A stretch of 64,000 bases of DNA from Micractinium sp. NFX-FRZ (Eukaryota; Chlorophyta; Trebouxiophyceae; Chlorellales; Chlorellaceae): assembly GCA_029339195.1 (NCBI GenBank), contig JAPTJF010000037.1:124001-188000 (forward strand). Direction: 5' to 3'. Shown here piece after piece: positions 35,201-46,869 of the stretch (position 1 is the stretch's first letter; every line of letters starts with the position of its first letter). The position numbers and the translations under genes are program-made. The notes beneath the pieces were generated by a model. That model searched no databases, was not told the origin of the DNA, and saw only the letters and a list, made by a program, of their open reading frames with translations.

Positions 35201-37106
35201 GGCAAACCACAGGGAGGGGCTCTCCACCAGCGCCGCCCCAAACTTGTCTCCGCGGTGCTGGCAGGCCCACAGGGTGCACACGCCGCCGAAGGAGGAGCCC
35301 CCAAACGTGATGCATGCGGGGTCTGACGACGCGCCGTAGGTGGCTTGCGCCCAGGGCAGGACCTCGGAGAACACGCGGTCCACGTAGGATGCCACGTCAC
35401 CGCCCGGCCAGCTGGCGGCGTCCTTGCGGAAGCCGCCTGCACGGCGGGTGGGTGAGGGGGGTGGGCGCAGGGGCAGGCAGGTGGCAGGTGGGATGCAAGG
35501 CATGCGTATGCGGATGGGAGGCAGGTGGGTGGAAAGATCGGCATTTGTGTGCAGAGGATGGAAGGTGGGTGGCAGGTGAAGAACGGCAACTGTGTGTGTG
35601 CGGATGCAGAGGCGGGGGTCAGCCGAGCATTACGTGATGGCCCCAGGGTGTCTCCAAGAGCAATGCCGCTCTTTGCGCTGCATGCGCTACCACCCCGCCT
35701 TCCGTGCACTCGACGCCGCCGCCTCCCCGCCCACAAGCGCCATCCTTGCCCACAAGCACCGCCAGCCTCCCCTCGGTCCGGCATCAGCTGTGGCGTGCCC
35801 AAGTTACAGCCCTGCCCTGCCCCTTGCCCACAAGCACCGCCCGCCACCGCTCAGACCGGCAGCAGCCATGCCATGCCCCACCCTGCCCAGCCCCTGCCCC
35901 TTGCGCACCTGGCCCGCTCCCGGGCGGGTACGGCAGGTACTCCCCTGACCGGTTGACCCCGGCGTGGTCGATCCCCACCACCAGGAAAGGGGGCACCTTC
36001 CCCAAGGCAATCAGCCCCGCAGCCGCCTCCCCCGCCCTCCAAGAGCAGCCAGAGAAGGAGAGCCGGTCGTCAAACAGGTTCTGGCCGTCGTTCAGGAGCA
36101 GCACAGGGTAGGGCTGGCGTGCCGCCTCGTCACGGCTGTAGCCTGCAAGCAGCGGGCGGAGGGCGCGTGGGCAGGTGTTGTGGGCACTGGGTGGTTAAGG
36201 CGCAGGGCGGGCGGGCGGGCCCTTGCGCAGCCGGAATCCTGGGCTGGCATGCGGGGCGGCATGGGGGCACACTAGCTGCCACGCTGGGGGGCTGGCAATA
36301 TGGTACGCGTACGTGTGCCCCGGCTGGACTGGGTGTCCTGTTCCCACCTGGCGGCGTCCACACGCGCAGCAGGCGGTCGCCCTCCAGCCTCACAAGATCC
36401 AGCACCCCGCCTGCCAGCCCCACTTTCTTCACCAGAGAGTAGGCCCCCCCAGGCGCCTCATCCTCTGCTGGTGCCGCAGCTGCTACTACTGGCTCCTGAT
36501 TTGGAGAGGGCCCTGCCCCTTCTGGCACGGCAACCGCAGCAGTGTTGGCCTCTGGCTGCTGCACCGCCGCTGGTGACGAGCTGCTGCTGCTTGTGTCGAC
36601 GCCATTGCGGCTGCTCTCCCCGTTGCTGTTGCCCTTGCTGCTGCTTTTCTTCAAGCTTTTTATGAGCTTGGCAGCCTTGGCACCGCCTTTCGTCAAGATG
36701 GCACCGAGTGCGCTGCTGCCGCTGCTGCCGTTGCTGCTGCCATTACTGCCATTGCTGGGGCCGTTGCTACCTATGCCGCTGCCATTGCTGCTCAGGCTAT
36801 CCTTCGGCCCATCGAGTGTTGGGGAAGCACTGTTAGCTGTTGCGGCTTTGTTTGCCGCACGCTCACCGCCCGCACTCTGACACCGCACAGCGGCCGCGGT
36901 GCGCTGCCCGTGCTGTCTGCTCAGCCTGCGTATCACGGTTCAATGGGGCATGAGTTGCAGGGGCGCCATGTTTGGTGCGCCACCAGGCAGGGCACATAGT
37001 GGTGGCGGCGGGTGGACCGCAGGCGGCAGGCGGCGGGCGCGTGCAGGCACTCCCTGGCGGCCGCCCGCGGCCCCCCTGCTGGCCCCACCCGCCCTCCTGC
37101 GTGCAT
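29287..37106 (-). CDS. Double esterase with two internal CBM53 starch-binding modules
   Basis: Sixteen exons (complement): 37018-37106 (tentative), 36348-36925, 35909-36142, 35184-35436, 34469-34679, 33795-34163, 33451-33493, 32896-33134, 32343-32453, 31954-32100, 31682-31764, 31158-31315, 30580-30849, 30191-30291, 29716-29804, 29287-29473; about 1053 residues. After a plastid-like leader and a Ser/Asn-rich linker comes an esterase-D (PF00756-like) domain (about 200-490) with VLLLNDGQNLFDD, FGGSSFGG (Ser near 349) and DAEHTERAW. Two CBM53-like modules follow: GFNNW ... FVLTDGNGTWDNNDG, and GFNHW ... DWWATECFQVPEEAFDL. A second esterase (about 745-1053) has VLWMCDGTNMFED, FGGGSFAG (Ser near 926) and EEGAGHHESAW. 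CBM53 binds starch in starch synthase III. I infer a plastid enzyme acting on starch-bound acyl groups or glucan. Exons 2-16 close exactly; the start exon is uncertain. Confidence 0.82.
31010..31192 (-). repeat. Three ~60-bp tandem units spanning an exon edge
   Basis: Unit 1 (about 31133-31192) contains the end of esterase exon 12 and its donor. Units at about 31073-31132 and 31010-31072, inside the intron, repeat the pattern (on the minus strand) of TGCGCCTGG, then an A/G-rich stretch with GTGGGAC, then a GAGCAC-like donor zone. Confidence 0.7.
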
Positions 37107-38000
37107 TGACAGCATCGGTGCCTCGTTTACGATCGAATGACACCCACCTGTGACGCACAGGGGCTGCCTCAAAACACCGCCGCGCAGAAGCGATATTTTG
37201 AGCGGCCCGCATCGCGAGGCGCTCTGTTACCGCGTCTGCAGGGAATTGCAGATCTGCTTCGCCCGGCTGCAGGCGGGCACCAAACCCCAGAGTACCCGCA
37301 TCTTTGTGAGCGCCCAGCCAGGCTGGCGTGCTTTTTGAGCGGTAACCGCTTCCATTATAATTGCAACGGCGTGTATTACCAATGCTGTATCGTGGCAATG
37401 CTCGCAGTGTGCACAAGCTCGCGCACAGACACCTGCAGGCACTTGGTTGGGTCGGCGATTGTCGCTCGCAGCCGCCCTTGCTTGCTTCCTGGCATGAAAC
37501 CATTCCGCAAAGGAAGCTGATCAAACCTCGACGTCACCAGCAACCACTGCTCCACCTCAAGTATGGTGGGGCGCGCCATGCCGCCGGCGCCAACACGCAG
37601 CACTGCCCGGTTCCCACAAACACCCCGTGTGCTCGTGATTGGGGCACGGGTGACCATGCATGCGTGAATGCAGGGAGAGAATGCAGGCAGGCAGGTGTCA
37701 GACAGCATGATGGCACTGCAGCCCCGTGAGCTGGCCAGCGCCAGCTCACGCCGCACCGGCGCACGGCTGTGCGCAAACTGGCGCTATAATGAATGACAGG
37801 CGGCATTAAATGCTTCAAGCGGTAAATCAAACGTTGCATCATGCAATGGAGACGTTGTGGGAATGAAATGGGGGCAATTGTCTGGTAAGACTAGTGGGGC
37901 AATGGCTTCCTCAAGGGACAGCTGGCTGGCCTGCGCTGGCATGCATGGGGCACCATATGGGGCACGCCAGGGCCAGTGCCAGAGCTGAGGCAGCAACAGG
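37107..38000. other. Intergenic; right half is the duplicated 3' flank of the membrane protein gene
   Basis: From about 37670 to 38000 this matches the reverse complement of 139-470. The remaining part (37107-37670) is the upstream region of the esterase gene; it has no recognisable gene. Confidence 0.5.
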
Positions 38001-40265
38001 TCACGCGGCGGCCGCGAAGCGTGACATGAACACAACCACACCGGAGACAATGGGGAGCAGTGCCAGGAAGCGAGACACCTGGAAAGCAACCTCGCACGTG
38101 TGGCTGTGCACAAAGGTGAACCAGCGGTAGCTGGGGCTGCGCCGCGAGATGCCGTGCTGCTGGGCGTAGCTCTCGGCGTGGCGGGCGTGGTTGTACAGGT
38201 GGAACAGCGCGGGGGCCAGGCAGCCGCACAGCACCTGCAGCACGGTGGTGTAAAGCATGCACACCTGCACGCAGGGAGCGGGGGGGGCGGGGGGGCGGGG
38301 AGTGCTGTGGGCCACAGATGCCCTTTCATGTGGCACACACAGGCGCTGCTGCCCTTCAATGCATGCATGGCAGTTCAGTGATGCACGTATGCATTGGGCA
38401 CGCCTTGTGTACGCATGATATGGCAGCCCCAACGACAGCTCAACTTTTGCTTCAACACTCTGGCCTCCCCCCATCATGTTTTGACCAGCAGAGTCGCCAG
38501 CGCACCTCAACCTGGCACAGCTTGGTGAAGGCGTGGTGCACAGAGTGGAGCAGCGTGCGCGTGCCTGCCGTGAGCGCACAGTGCTTGTTGCCCACCCCCT
38601 CATGGGACTGTAGGCTTTGCAGGTACTGTGGGGCGGGAGAGCGGCAGGGCAGCAGCGCTCAGTAGCAGGGCAGAAGCAGGGTGATGCCGTGCCAGGCTCC
38701 ACACACACTCGCTGAAATGAGGGCCACACCCGTGCCGGCCAGGCAGGCACCGAGGCCACCGTCACCCCGGCATCCCCACCCGTGCCACTCACCGGCAGGC
38801 TGCAGATGTGCTTGTTGTGGCGCATGGCGGCCGCCAGGGAGATGAGCTGCACCGCCACATCCAGGGTGCCGTCGACGTGGAAGGCCAGGGAGAGGAAGGC
38901 CTGGAGCGGGGGGAAGTTGAGGGGTGTAGGTTACGTGACCCGCAAGGAAACGGGGTGAAGCAGGGGGCAGAGTGAAGTGCGGGCCAGTGCAGAGCGCAGC
39001 AAGTGTCAGCCATCTGTTTTCTCCGCATTCTCTGCCGATCACCACGATGTGCAGCCGCTGGCGCCCACGCCGCCGTGCCTCCCCACCTCCCACCGCCGCC
39101 TGCCTACCAGCAGGCTGGTGTGGTCGCCGTACATGACACGCGCCATGGCCAGCACCAGGCGCCACGGCGTGTTGATGGCCTCCTGCACGCCCTGCTGGCG
39201 GGGCAGCAGTTGCGGGCGGGGCAAATGGGCAGGGGGCAGGGATGGTGGGCGGGCTAGCCTGCTTTGTGGCAACTCAGTGTGAGAGCATTTGCGGGATGTG
39301 ACCAGCTGCAAGCTGATTGTTTCGGAGCCACACAGGCGCCTCCCGCCACCGGCCTCAACTCTGCCCCACCACACCACACCCCGTGCGGCCCCTGCCGGCG
39401 CACATGCATCATGAAGCGCGAGTGCGCGTCAAAGATGGGGCTGAACGCGCAGGCCACGCGTAGCACCGCCAGCAGCCACCGCCGCTTCCCAACATACTCG
39501 TCCTGCTCACTGGCCGCCATGGCAACGGTCATCAGCTGGCTCAGAATGTAGGTGGTGAGGAAGACCTGCGCAGGAGCGGGGCATGCCGGGGGCTGGGTGT
39601 GGGGTCAATGGCACACCTGGGGGTTGGACACAAGCCAGGCTCAGGGCTGTGCAAACCCAAGAGGTGAGGTGCCGCCAGTGGTTGCACTAGCATGGTTTGA
39701 TGGGCCCTGGGCAGCCCGGCGGTGGGCGGCCTGGAGCTTCAGCGCTGGCAGCTGCCTTGCCTGCACCAGGCTGTCGATGTTTCTCTCGCTGAACATGCGC
39801 CAAGCTGCAGCCAGCTCCATTGCGAGGAACATGAGGGCAGCCAGGCGGTCGTGAGAAGCCAGCTGGCGCTGCCTGCAGGGGGCAGGGGGCGTGCGGCCAG
39901 ACAGGGGTGGGGCTGGCGCGAGTCGGCGTGAGCACGGAGCGGGCGATGCTGGGTAGAGTTCAGGTGCAGGTCTTGTCCAGGGTTCAGAGCGGCGCAAGTT
40001 GCAGGTGCACCGCAAAGCAAGCAGACCCTTGTGACGGGGCCAGGGCGGCTGGGGCGGGCGCGGGAGGCGGCGGCTGGGGCGGCAGTACTGCCGGCACCCA
40101 CCGTTCCATGGTGTACTCCTTCCACAGCTGCCGGTCGCGCTCCTCACGCTCCTCGTCCGCCTGGGCCGTTGCCGCCTGCCCTATCCGAGGCTGCTGGCGG
40201 GCCCAGCCGGCTCCCTGCGGGGGCAGCTGCCCCTCAGGCTGGACCTCGGGGCCTGCCGGCTCCAT
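38001..40265 (-). CDS. Multi-pass membrane protein, copy 2
   Basis: Seven exons (complement): 40102-40265, 39761-39872, 39404-39565, 39108-39194, 38793-38900, 38506-38625 and 38001-38264; 338 residues. I do not recognise the family. A hydrophilic acidic N-terminus (about 55 residues) is followed by roughly five or six hydrophobic segments: LAALMFLAMELAAAW, FLTTYILSQLMTVAMAA, a CAFSPIFDAHSRFMM loop, SLAFHVDGTLDVAVQLISLA, VCMLYTTVLQVLCGCLAPAL and FLALLPIVSGVVVF. Intron 2 starts GCAAGG (GC-AG); the paralog next door has GT at the same place. The exon 4 start has three candidate acceptors within 12 bases. It lies tandem to copy 3 and in inverted orientation to copy 1. Confidence 0.75.
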
Positions 40266-40902
40266 CACTGGCCTTGGACACTACAGAAGCGGCTAGGTGA
40301 GGTTAGCTGACCCGAAAGGCCTTCCAGGTGGAGAGCCAATTTTGGCAGCAGGGTCTTCCTGACACGTTGTTGGCTGCTGCCCTAATTGTTGCAAAGCAAT
40401 TGCCAAGCAACTGACCACTTGTTTGATGGAGTGGCATGCAGGGTGGCACAACAGGCAAAATCTCGCCTCGTCAACCTTTCAGGAAATTGTCTACAGAAGT
40501 TTACTGGGAATGTGAACGTGTCTGACGAACTAGACTAGGCGAAGTCTCTATCATGCAGGTGGCCGGGTTGACGCCACTTAGTGGTGGGCGCCACAGGCAG
40601 GCGGTCGACAGGCAGTCGAAGGTGGCTGTCAGGGGAGCTGTGGGTGGCAAGCAATACAAGCACATCCGGATTGAGGCAGAACAGAATTGTGTAGACATCT
40701 TGTGGGCGGGTGCCTGGAAAAAGCATTGAAGCATGCCCTGATAGGGGCAGAGCACGAATGGGTACAGGCGCCGTGGGCGGGCGGGTGACACTTTGCGAGG
40801 AAGAGGCGAGCATGGGCGGATCACGACGCTGCACGCCCATCCCACCGCGCTGCTCTGCAGCTGCTCCTCGTGGTGCCCATGGCAGCTGGCCAGCCTCCGC
40901 CC
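40266..40902. other. Intergenic between tandem paralogs
   Basis: The 637 bases hold the upstream region of copy 2 and the 3' flank of copy 3. It is AT-richer near 40330-40520. I see no gene. Confidence 0.45.
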
Positions 40903-43214
40903 CTAGCTGGAGCGCTGCGGTGCATATGTCATGAGCACCACGACGCCAGCTGTGATGGGCAGCAGCGCGAGCAGGCGGGCAGCCAGGTAGATCCAGCCGC
41001 ACAGGCGGCTGTGGCAGAAAGCCACCCTGCGGTAGTGAGTGTTGTCTAGCGAGATGCCCTTTTCCTGGGCATAGCGCACCGCCTGCTTGGCGTGGTCGCA
41101 GAAGTGGAAGAGCACGGGGGCCAGGCAGCCGCACAGCACCTGCAGCACCGAGGTGTAGAGCTTGCAGACCTGCGGGGGACAGGGGAGGGCGGGGCCGGGG
41201 TGCGGGGCACACGCGCATGTCGGGGTGAAGCGCCACGCTCAGGCTGCCCTGTAGCTGTCTTCCTCATGCGCCCGTGCAGCTGGTAGAAGCGAAGGCGGGC
41301 AATGCCACACTCTCAAGCGTGGGGTTGAGGAGACACGCAGAGGTGTGGGCCTTCTCATCGAGCTACCTATGTTGCTGTCACGACAGGCAGGGGCAGCGAG
41401 GCGCGGGCATCCCACGCAACTGCCTCTGTGGCGCCACCACTCAGCCATGCATCTCCCAGTCTTCAGCCTGACATGCGGCCCATGCCATCAAGCACAGCGC
41501 ACCTCGACGTCTCCCAAGTGAAAGAACGTGCGGTGCACAGGGAACAGCAGGGCCCTGGCGATCGCCTTGAACCAGCGGTGCATGTCGCCCATGCCTGCCA
41601 CCGACTGAAGGGAGCGCAGGTACTGCATCAACAGGGGCGGGGGCAATGGCAAACGGCACGCATAAGTTGGCCTTGGGTGTGGGTTGCAGTGGAAGACTCT
41701 TAGGTCAGTCACACATGTCCATGTTGTGCACTCACTGCGGCCCTGCCTCACCCTGCCTCGCCTCGCACAGCGCACCACAGCGCAGCACTCGCAGCCTGGC
41801 ACAGCACAGCCTGCCACAGCATGCAGCACCGCAAAGCATACCGCAACGCAGCATGCTCAGCGCAGCCCGCCCCGCGCACCGGTGAGCTGCACACCACATC
41901 GTTGTGCCACATGATGGCGGCCAGGCACACCAGCTGCACCGCCATGTCCAGGAAGCCATCAATGTGGAAGGCCAGCGACAGGTAGGCCTGGTACGGGGGG
42001 AGGGGAGCAGGCACACCTCGGCTCTTGGCCCCGCCAGAATGCCCAGGATGCCATGCATGTGGCACATGTGTTTAGCCTGTGCTGCTGCAGGGCACGCCCT
42101 GCTCGCCATTGGCGCGCCCAGGGTCGAGTTCGGGTTGGCTGATGATTTGATTTCGGGGGCTGCGCCCCCCCCGAAAATTAGTGGGGTTGTACTTCTCGTA
42201 CAAGCACCACACCCACTGCACGGGCGCCCCCTCACCAGCAGGGTGCAGTAGTCTCCGTAGAACATGCGGGCCAGGGCCCGCACCAAGCCCCACGGCGCCT
42301 TGACGTCGTCTTGCGGGCTCTGAAAGGCAGGGCGCAAGGGCAGACGGCCGGGCAGGAAGGCAATTGGGCAGGGGCGTTCGATGGCGGTGGGACCTGAAGG
42401 AGCCAGGGCGTGCCTGCCAGCGCAGGCGCAGCCTGCCACTCATCCCCTGGGACCACTGGCAGTGGCAGCAGGTGGCAGCAGGTGGCGTGCCTTAGTGGGC
42501 CGCAGGTGCAGGTGCGCTCTGCCGCGAGGCATCCCTCTATGACAACACCACAGCCTCTGCTTGGGCGCTGCTCGGGCCTGCCTGGAAGCCACCGCTTACC
42601 TGTTGCACAGGCTTGGGGCCCAGAGCTCTTCCTGAGAGTCTACTATCTGATGCTGCTAGCCAGGACGTGGCGCTTGCCGTGCACCCACACACCTCAGCGG
42701 CCTTGGGCAATGATCCTCTGCCAGCACCTCCCATCGACCCCTCCCCACGGCTCTGCCTCCACACCGTGCAATACCCAGTCCCGTACCTGCATCATGTAGC
42801 GCGCGTGTGCATGGAAGATGGGAGCGAGGGCGCCGGCGATGCGCAGCGCGGCCAGCACCCCCCGCCGCTTCTCAAGGTATTCCTCCGACTCGCTGCTGCC
42901 CACCATGAGCACGGTTAGCGCCTGGCTCAGCACCAGTGCGGTGAGCAACGCCTGCAGGGGGACGGGGGCAGGCGGCGGGCGAGGGGCAGCGGCGGCACAC
43001 AGCACATGGCTCAAACGGGTGCAGTGCGGGGAGTACCCACAGTGCAAGCTGGCACCTGTGTAAAGCGCATGGCACGGGAACGGTGTGCCGAGCAGCGCTT
43101 GCTGGCGGCAGGGGGGGCGCCACCACGGCATTTGGCACCGACGAAGAGTCCCAGCAGGAGCTAGTGGGGCGGGCAGATGGACAGCAGCAATGTGGGCGTC
43201 GTGTGAAGCGGCCG

Positions 43215-43248
<34 letters not shown>

Positions 43249-43869
43249 GCACAGCAGACCAAAGCGCAGCGGTCAACAAAGCGCAGCGCAGCTCAGAGCA
43301 GCTGTCGGTGCCAGAGCCCACACGGGCACTGCGACGGCGGAGCGCGCTTGAACAGGCGCTACTGACCTGGGCAGGCTCAATGCCGCCTCCACTGTACACC
43401 TGCCACCCTGCCACCGCCTGCATGGCCAGGAAGCCCAGAGCCGCCAGGCGGTCGTGCACCGCCAGCTGGCGCTGCCTGCAGGGCGCGGGGCGGGGCGGGG
43501 TGACGGGGGCGGGGCGATGCTCGGACACTCTCGAGGGCTTTGAGGCCGACCGAGTTAGCCAACTTGGCCGGCATGTGTCTTCCAGGAGCACGTCTGAAGG
43601 GCTCTGCATGGATGCATGTGCCAGCACCTGGCCGCCTCTTTGTAGGCTGCCCGCCGCTGCCGCTGCCGCTGCCCCTCGCAACCGGTGACCCCTACCCAAG
43701 TCGTGCTGAGCCACCCCGCTCGCCAGCCCTCCACTTACCGCCCTCTGTAAAACTCGCTCCATAGCCGCTTCTCACGCTCCTGTTCCTCTGCCTCTGGCTG
43801 CTGCGGTGCGTCGGAGGTGCTGACATCCGCGTGCCCGTCGGGCTGGATCTCGGGCTCTGCCGGCTCCAT
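40903..43869 (-). CDS. Multi-pass membrane protein, copy 3
   Basis: Seven exons (complement): 43739-43869, 43367-43475, 42787-42951, 42236-42319, 41880-41987, 41503-41622 and 40903-41169; 327 residues. Exon number, phases and lengths match copy 2 almost exactly. Shared landmarks are the MEPA start, LAVHDRLAALGFLAM, YLEKRRGVLAALRIAGALAP, APWGLVRALARMFYGDY, YLSLAFHIDGFLDMAVQLVC, KLYTSVLQVLCGCLAP and LLALLPITAGVVVLM. Protein divergence from copy 2 is much larger than between copies 1 and 2, so this is the older duplication. Function is unknown. The first two introns contain a CAG run and other simple sequence. Confidence 0.76.
43218..43247. repeat. CAG microsatellite in intron 2 of copy 3
   Basis: Ten CAG units in an intron; the plus strand is antisense to the gene. 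Confidence 0.9.
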
Positions 43870-45243
43870 AATCGACCTTGGACGAGGTCAGAGGGCAGTG
43901 GCGGGCAGGTTCCGAGAGAGCACGGTGATGATGGCCCAATTACTCCTGTACTGTTGTGCCGCCATCACCGCCTGTCAGGCCCCAAGTGGCCCAGGTACGT
44001 CATTGACACGGTGACCATGCCAGCAGGGCGGTGGCATTGCTCCCAACAGTTTGGACTAGCTGCGTGCAGAGTCACACGGCCCAGGGCGCAAGGGCGGCAT
44101 GCGAGTGGCTGCACCCGCCCTGCTGACGGCGCCGGTGTCCCCCGCCGCACGCCAGTGTCTGCTCAGCTTCCCAGCATCTTGCAGGGTGCACCTGCGTGCG
44201 GTGGGCCTAAATGGTCCCTCACACTCTTCATCTGGCAACCTTGGAGGGGTCAGCCGACCATGGAAGGATCTCTCTGTGGCCCCTGGACTTGCAAGCCGGG
44301 GAGGAGCACCCCGTGCCTCCAGTGCCGCACCCGCAGCAGTACTGTTCCCTGCGGGCGCGCAGGCACGTCTAAAGATGCAGCTCCCATGGTGCAGCAGTGA
44401 CCTGGGTAGAGCCAGCATCATCTGGGCCATCCCCATCTTCCTGTTGCTGCCTGCAGCGCCTGCGGGCCTGCAGCGGCTCAGCAGGGCTCAGCAGGGCCGC
44501 TCGTAAGCTGCACGGCGCGCCTGCCTGCTGCACTTGGCCGCGTGCTAGTTGCCATGCCAGACGCAGCGGGGTACGACGAGGAGCTCGGATGGAAGAGGGG
44601 TGGATGAGCTGGCGCAGGGCACACCGACTTCATCATTGCTTCTGCTGGGAGCTGGTGACGGATTAGGTGGCAGGGCCGGCGGGCGCTGCCCAAGTGCTGG
44701 TAGTGCGGCGGTGCTGCGGGTGCGGCGGTGGTGCAGGCTGGCCAGGCTGAGAGGCTTTCAGTGGTGGCCAGGGTCTGCTCAAGGCTTGCCGATTGCCATG
44801 TGCGTTTCATGAGTCAGTATGTCAGGCAGGCAAAGGCAGGCAGCGTCACGTTCGGGGCCCGTTCAGGAGTGGAGGGCCAGGCGGGCGCGAGCGCCAGGTG
44901 GGCGCCTGGCGGGGTTCCAACCCACCGCGCTTTGCCCGCTCATCGCCCGCGGCCCTTGCTACTCGGTGCCCAGCGCTACAAGGTTTGATCACCGGTTGTA
45001 GGGGGCTACGGTGTGACCTTCTCCAGCCAACAGAAGGGCTACTCTCGTGGGCGTGGCAGCGGCCGGCTTTGGCGTCGTGCTCAAAGGTGATGCTGCGCCG
45101 GGTTTCGCCTCCGCTGCATATGCGCATACTTCTGCCTGCGAGCCGCCGCCCCGCCGTGTCGCCGTTTGCCTGTCTACACCCTACCAGCCCCTCTGCCCCG
45201 CTGCAGGCCTGTCGGCTCCGTGCAGCCTACATACTAAGTTGCA
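43870..45243. other. Intergenic
   Basis: About 1.4 kb between divergent genes, holding the upstream regions of copy 3 and the ARM/MYND gene. Several open frames of 90-190 codons exist, but none shows exon logic or similarity. Confidence 0.4.
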
Positions 45244-46570
45244 ATGGCAGCTGACAGTAACAGCATCCCAGCCCTGGTGCGACGGCTGCGCCGCGGCGGC
45301 AGCGAGGCAGAGCAGAGTGCAGCCACGGCCGTGCTGTGCATGCTGTCTGCCTCGCAGGCTGAACACCCTGAGGTGTGCCCAGCGATAGCAGCAGCAGGCG
45401 GCGTGTGCACTGCATCGAGCGCGGCGCCAGCGAGACGGTGGTTGTGTTAGCCGTTGCTTCCCTGGGCAACCTGGCCCACAGCAGCACAGACGTGAGGGCA
45501 GCTGTGGCAGCTTCTGGTGCCGCACCTGAGCTGGTGCGGCTGCTGCACACGAGCAGCGGACGCGCAGTGCAAGAGACAGCATCTATGGCAGTTTTAAATC
45601 TGACGCTCGGCCCAGAGAGCAGCCCTGTCATTGCAGCCACGGGGATGGTTCCCGCCTTGGTGCACTGCCTGCAGGCAGGCTGCAGCCAGGCAGTGCAGCA
45701 GCGAGCAGCTGGGGCGCTTTCAAATATAATCTGCAACAGCCCGGAGCTTGGCACAGCAATCACCTCAGCAGGCGGAATCCAAGCCCTGGTCCAGTGCCTG
45801 CAGCCCAACAGCAGCGCAGTGCTGCAAGAGCACGCAACCCAAGCGCTGCTGAACCTGGCCAGGGCTGGCCCGCACCACTGCGCAGCCATTGCCGCAGCAG
45901 GCGGCGTGCAGGCCTTGCAGCAGCTGCAGCGCACCAACCCTAGTGCGGCGGTGCAGCAATTCACAGAGATGTTACTGGAGCTCATGTCTGAAGCTGCTCA
46001 GGTGCCGGAGGCTGTGGAGCGGGTTGCGGGGCGGGCAGATGCCGCGGAAGCGGCGGCGGCAGCTGAGGAGGCGCAAGAAGTGGCGCCTGCCCCAGCCGCA
46101 GCAGCACCTGCCGGCGCTCCCAGGGTGTGCGCGGCCGAGGGCTGCGGCAGCACACAGCACCTGCGCCGATGTGGCGGGTGAGTGGTGCAGAACCTGGGCA
46201 TGCAGGGGGCTGTGGTGCTCAAGGCTGTGATACAGAAAAGCGGCGTCTGGGCAAGCCGAGGGATGCTCCCACACGAGGGGCGCTCCCACACGAGGGGCAC
46301 AACCTTGCAGGAGCACTGAATCTGCAGCAATACATGCACATTTCCTGCTTGAACTGACAGGCGTGCCTGTACTGCCTCACCCACCCTCTGCGCTGGCCTT
46401 CCTGCTCTTTATGACTGATGCCCGCCTGCAGGTGCCGGGTGGTGCGGTACTGCAGCGAGGCGTGCAGCCGCGCCCACTGGAGGGCCCACAAGTGCGAGTG
46501 CCGGCGCATGCAGGCTGCCACTGCTGCTGCTGCCGGCCAAACTGCCATTGAGGGACTGATGCAGCTGTGA
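45244..46570 (+). pseudogene. ARM-repeat protein with C-terminal MYND finger, frame broken
   Basis: Two exons, 45244-46177 and 46432-46570. Armadillo repeats start at the ATG (SNSIPALVRRLRRGGSEAEQ) and continue through about five units, such as AAPELVRLLHTSSGRAVQET and ALVHCLQAGCSQAVQQRAAG. A MYND zinc finger closes the protein: CAAEGCGSTQHLRRCGGC, then VVRYCSEACSRAHWRAHKC across the intron. Near 45400, after AIAAAGGV, the frame jumps. The next repeat resumes in another frame at HCIERGASETVVVL, about four residues short of a full repeat, which fits a deletion of about ten bases. No intron can explain it. Either this is a recent pseudogene or the assembly has an error; the rest looks intact. 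The usual role is protein-protein scaffolding. Confidence 0.75.
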
Positions 46571-46869
46571 GGAGCGCTGATACTGCTCTGCACAACAGTC
46601 CTGGAATGTGCTCCCCTTTGCTCTGCCTGTAGAGATTGCTCTGCCTGTAGCTTGTACTACTGTATCGTCACACTTTGTTTTGCATCCTGTGCACAGAGAG
46701 TTCAAGAAGAGAGAAAGATGAACAGGTCAATGTTGGGCTTGCAGCTAACAAGTGCAGGCATCAACAGCGGGGCACACGCGGACGTCCTGAAATGAAGTGC
46801 TGAGCCGCTCCCGCCAGGTGCAACAATGACTGCCTAAAGAAGCACCTTGGCATCTGAACTGGGGGCAGC

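Noticed and set aside
44056..44810. Open frames in the 43.9-45.2 kb gap
   Set aside because: No splice logic, no family similarity, and composition typical of random GC-rich DNA.
45375..45377. GTG as start of the ARM/MYND protein
   Set aside because: GTG is not a normal nuclear start, and armadillo sequence already begins at the ATG at 45244 in the other frame; a frame break fits better.
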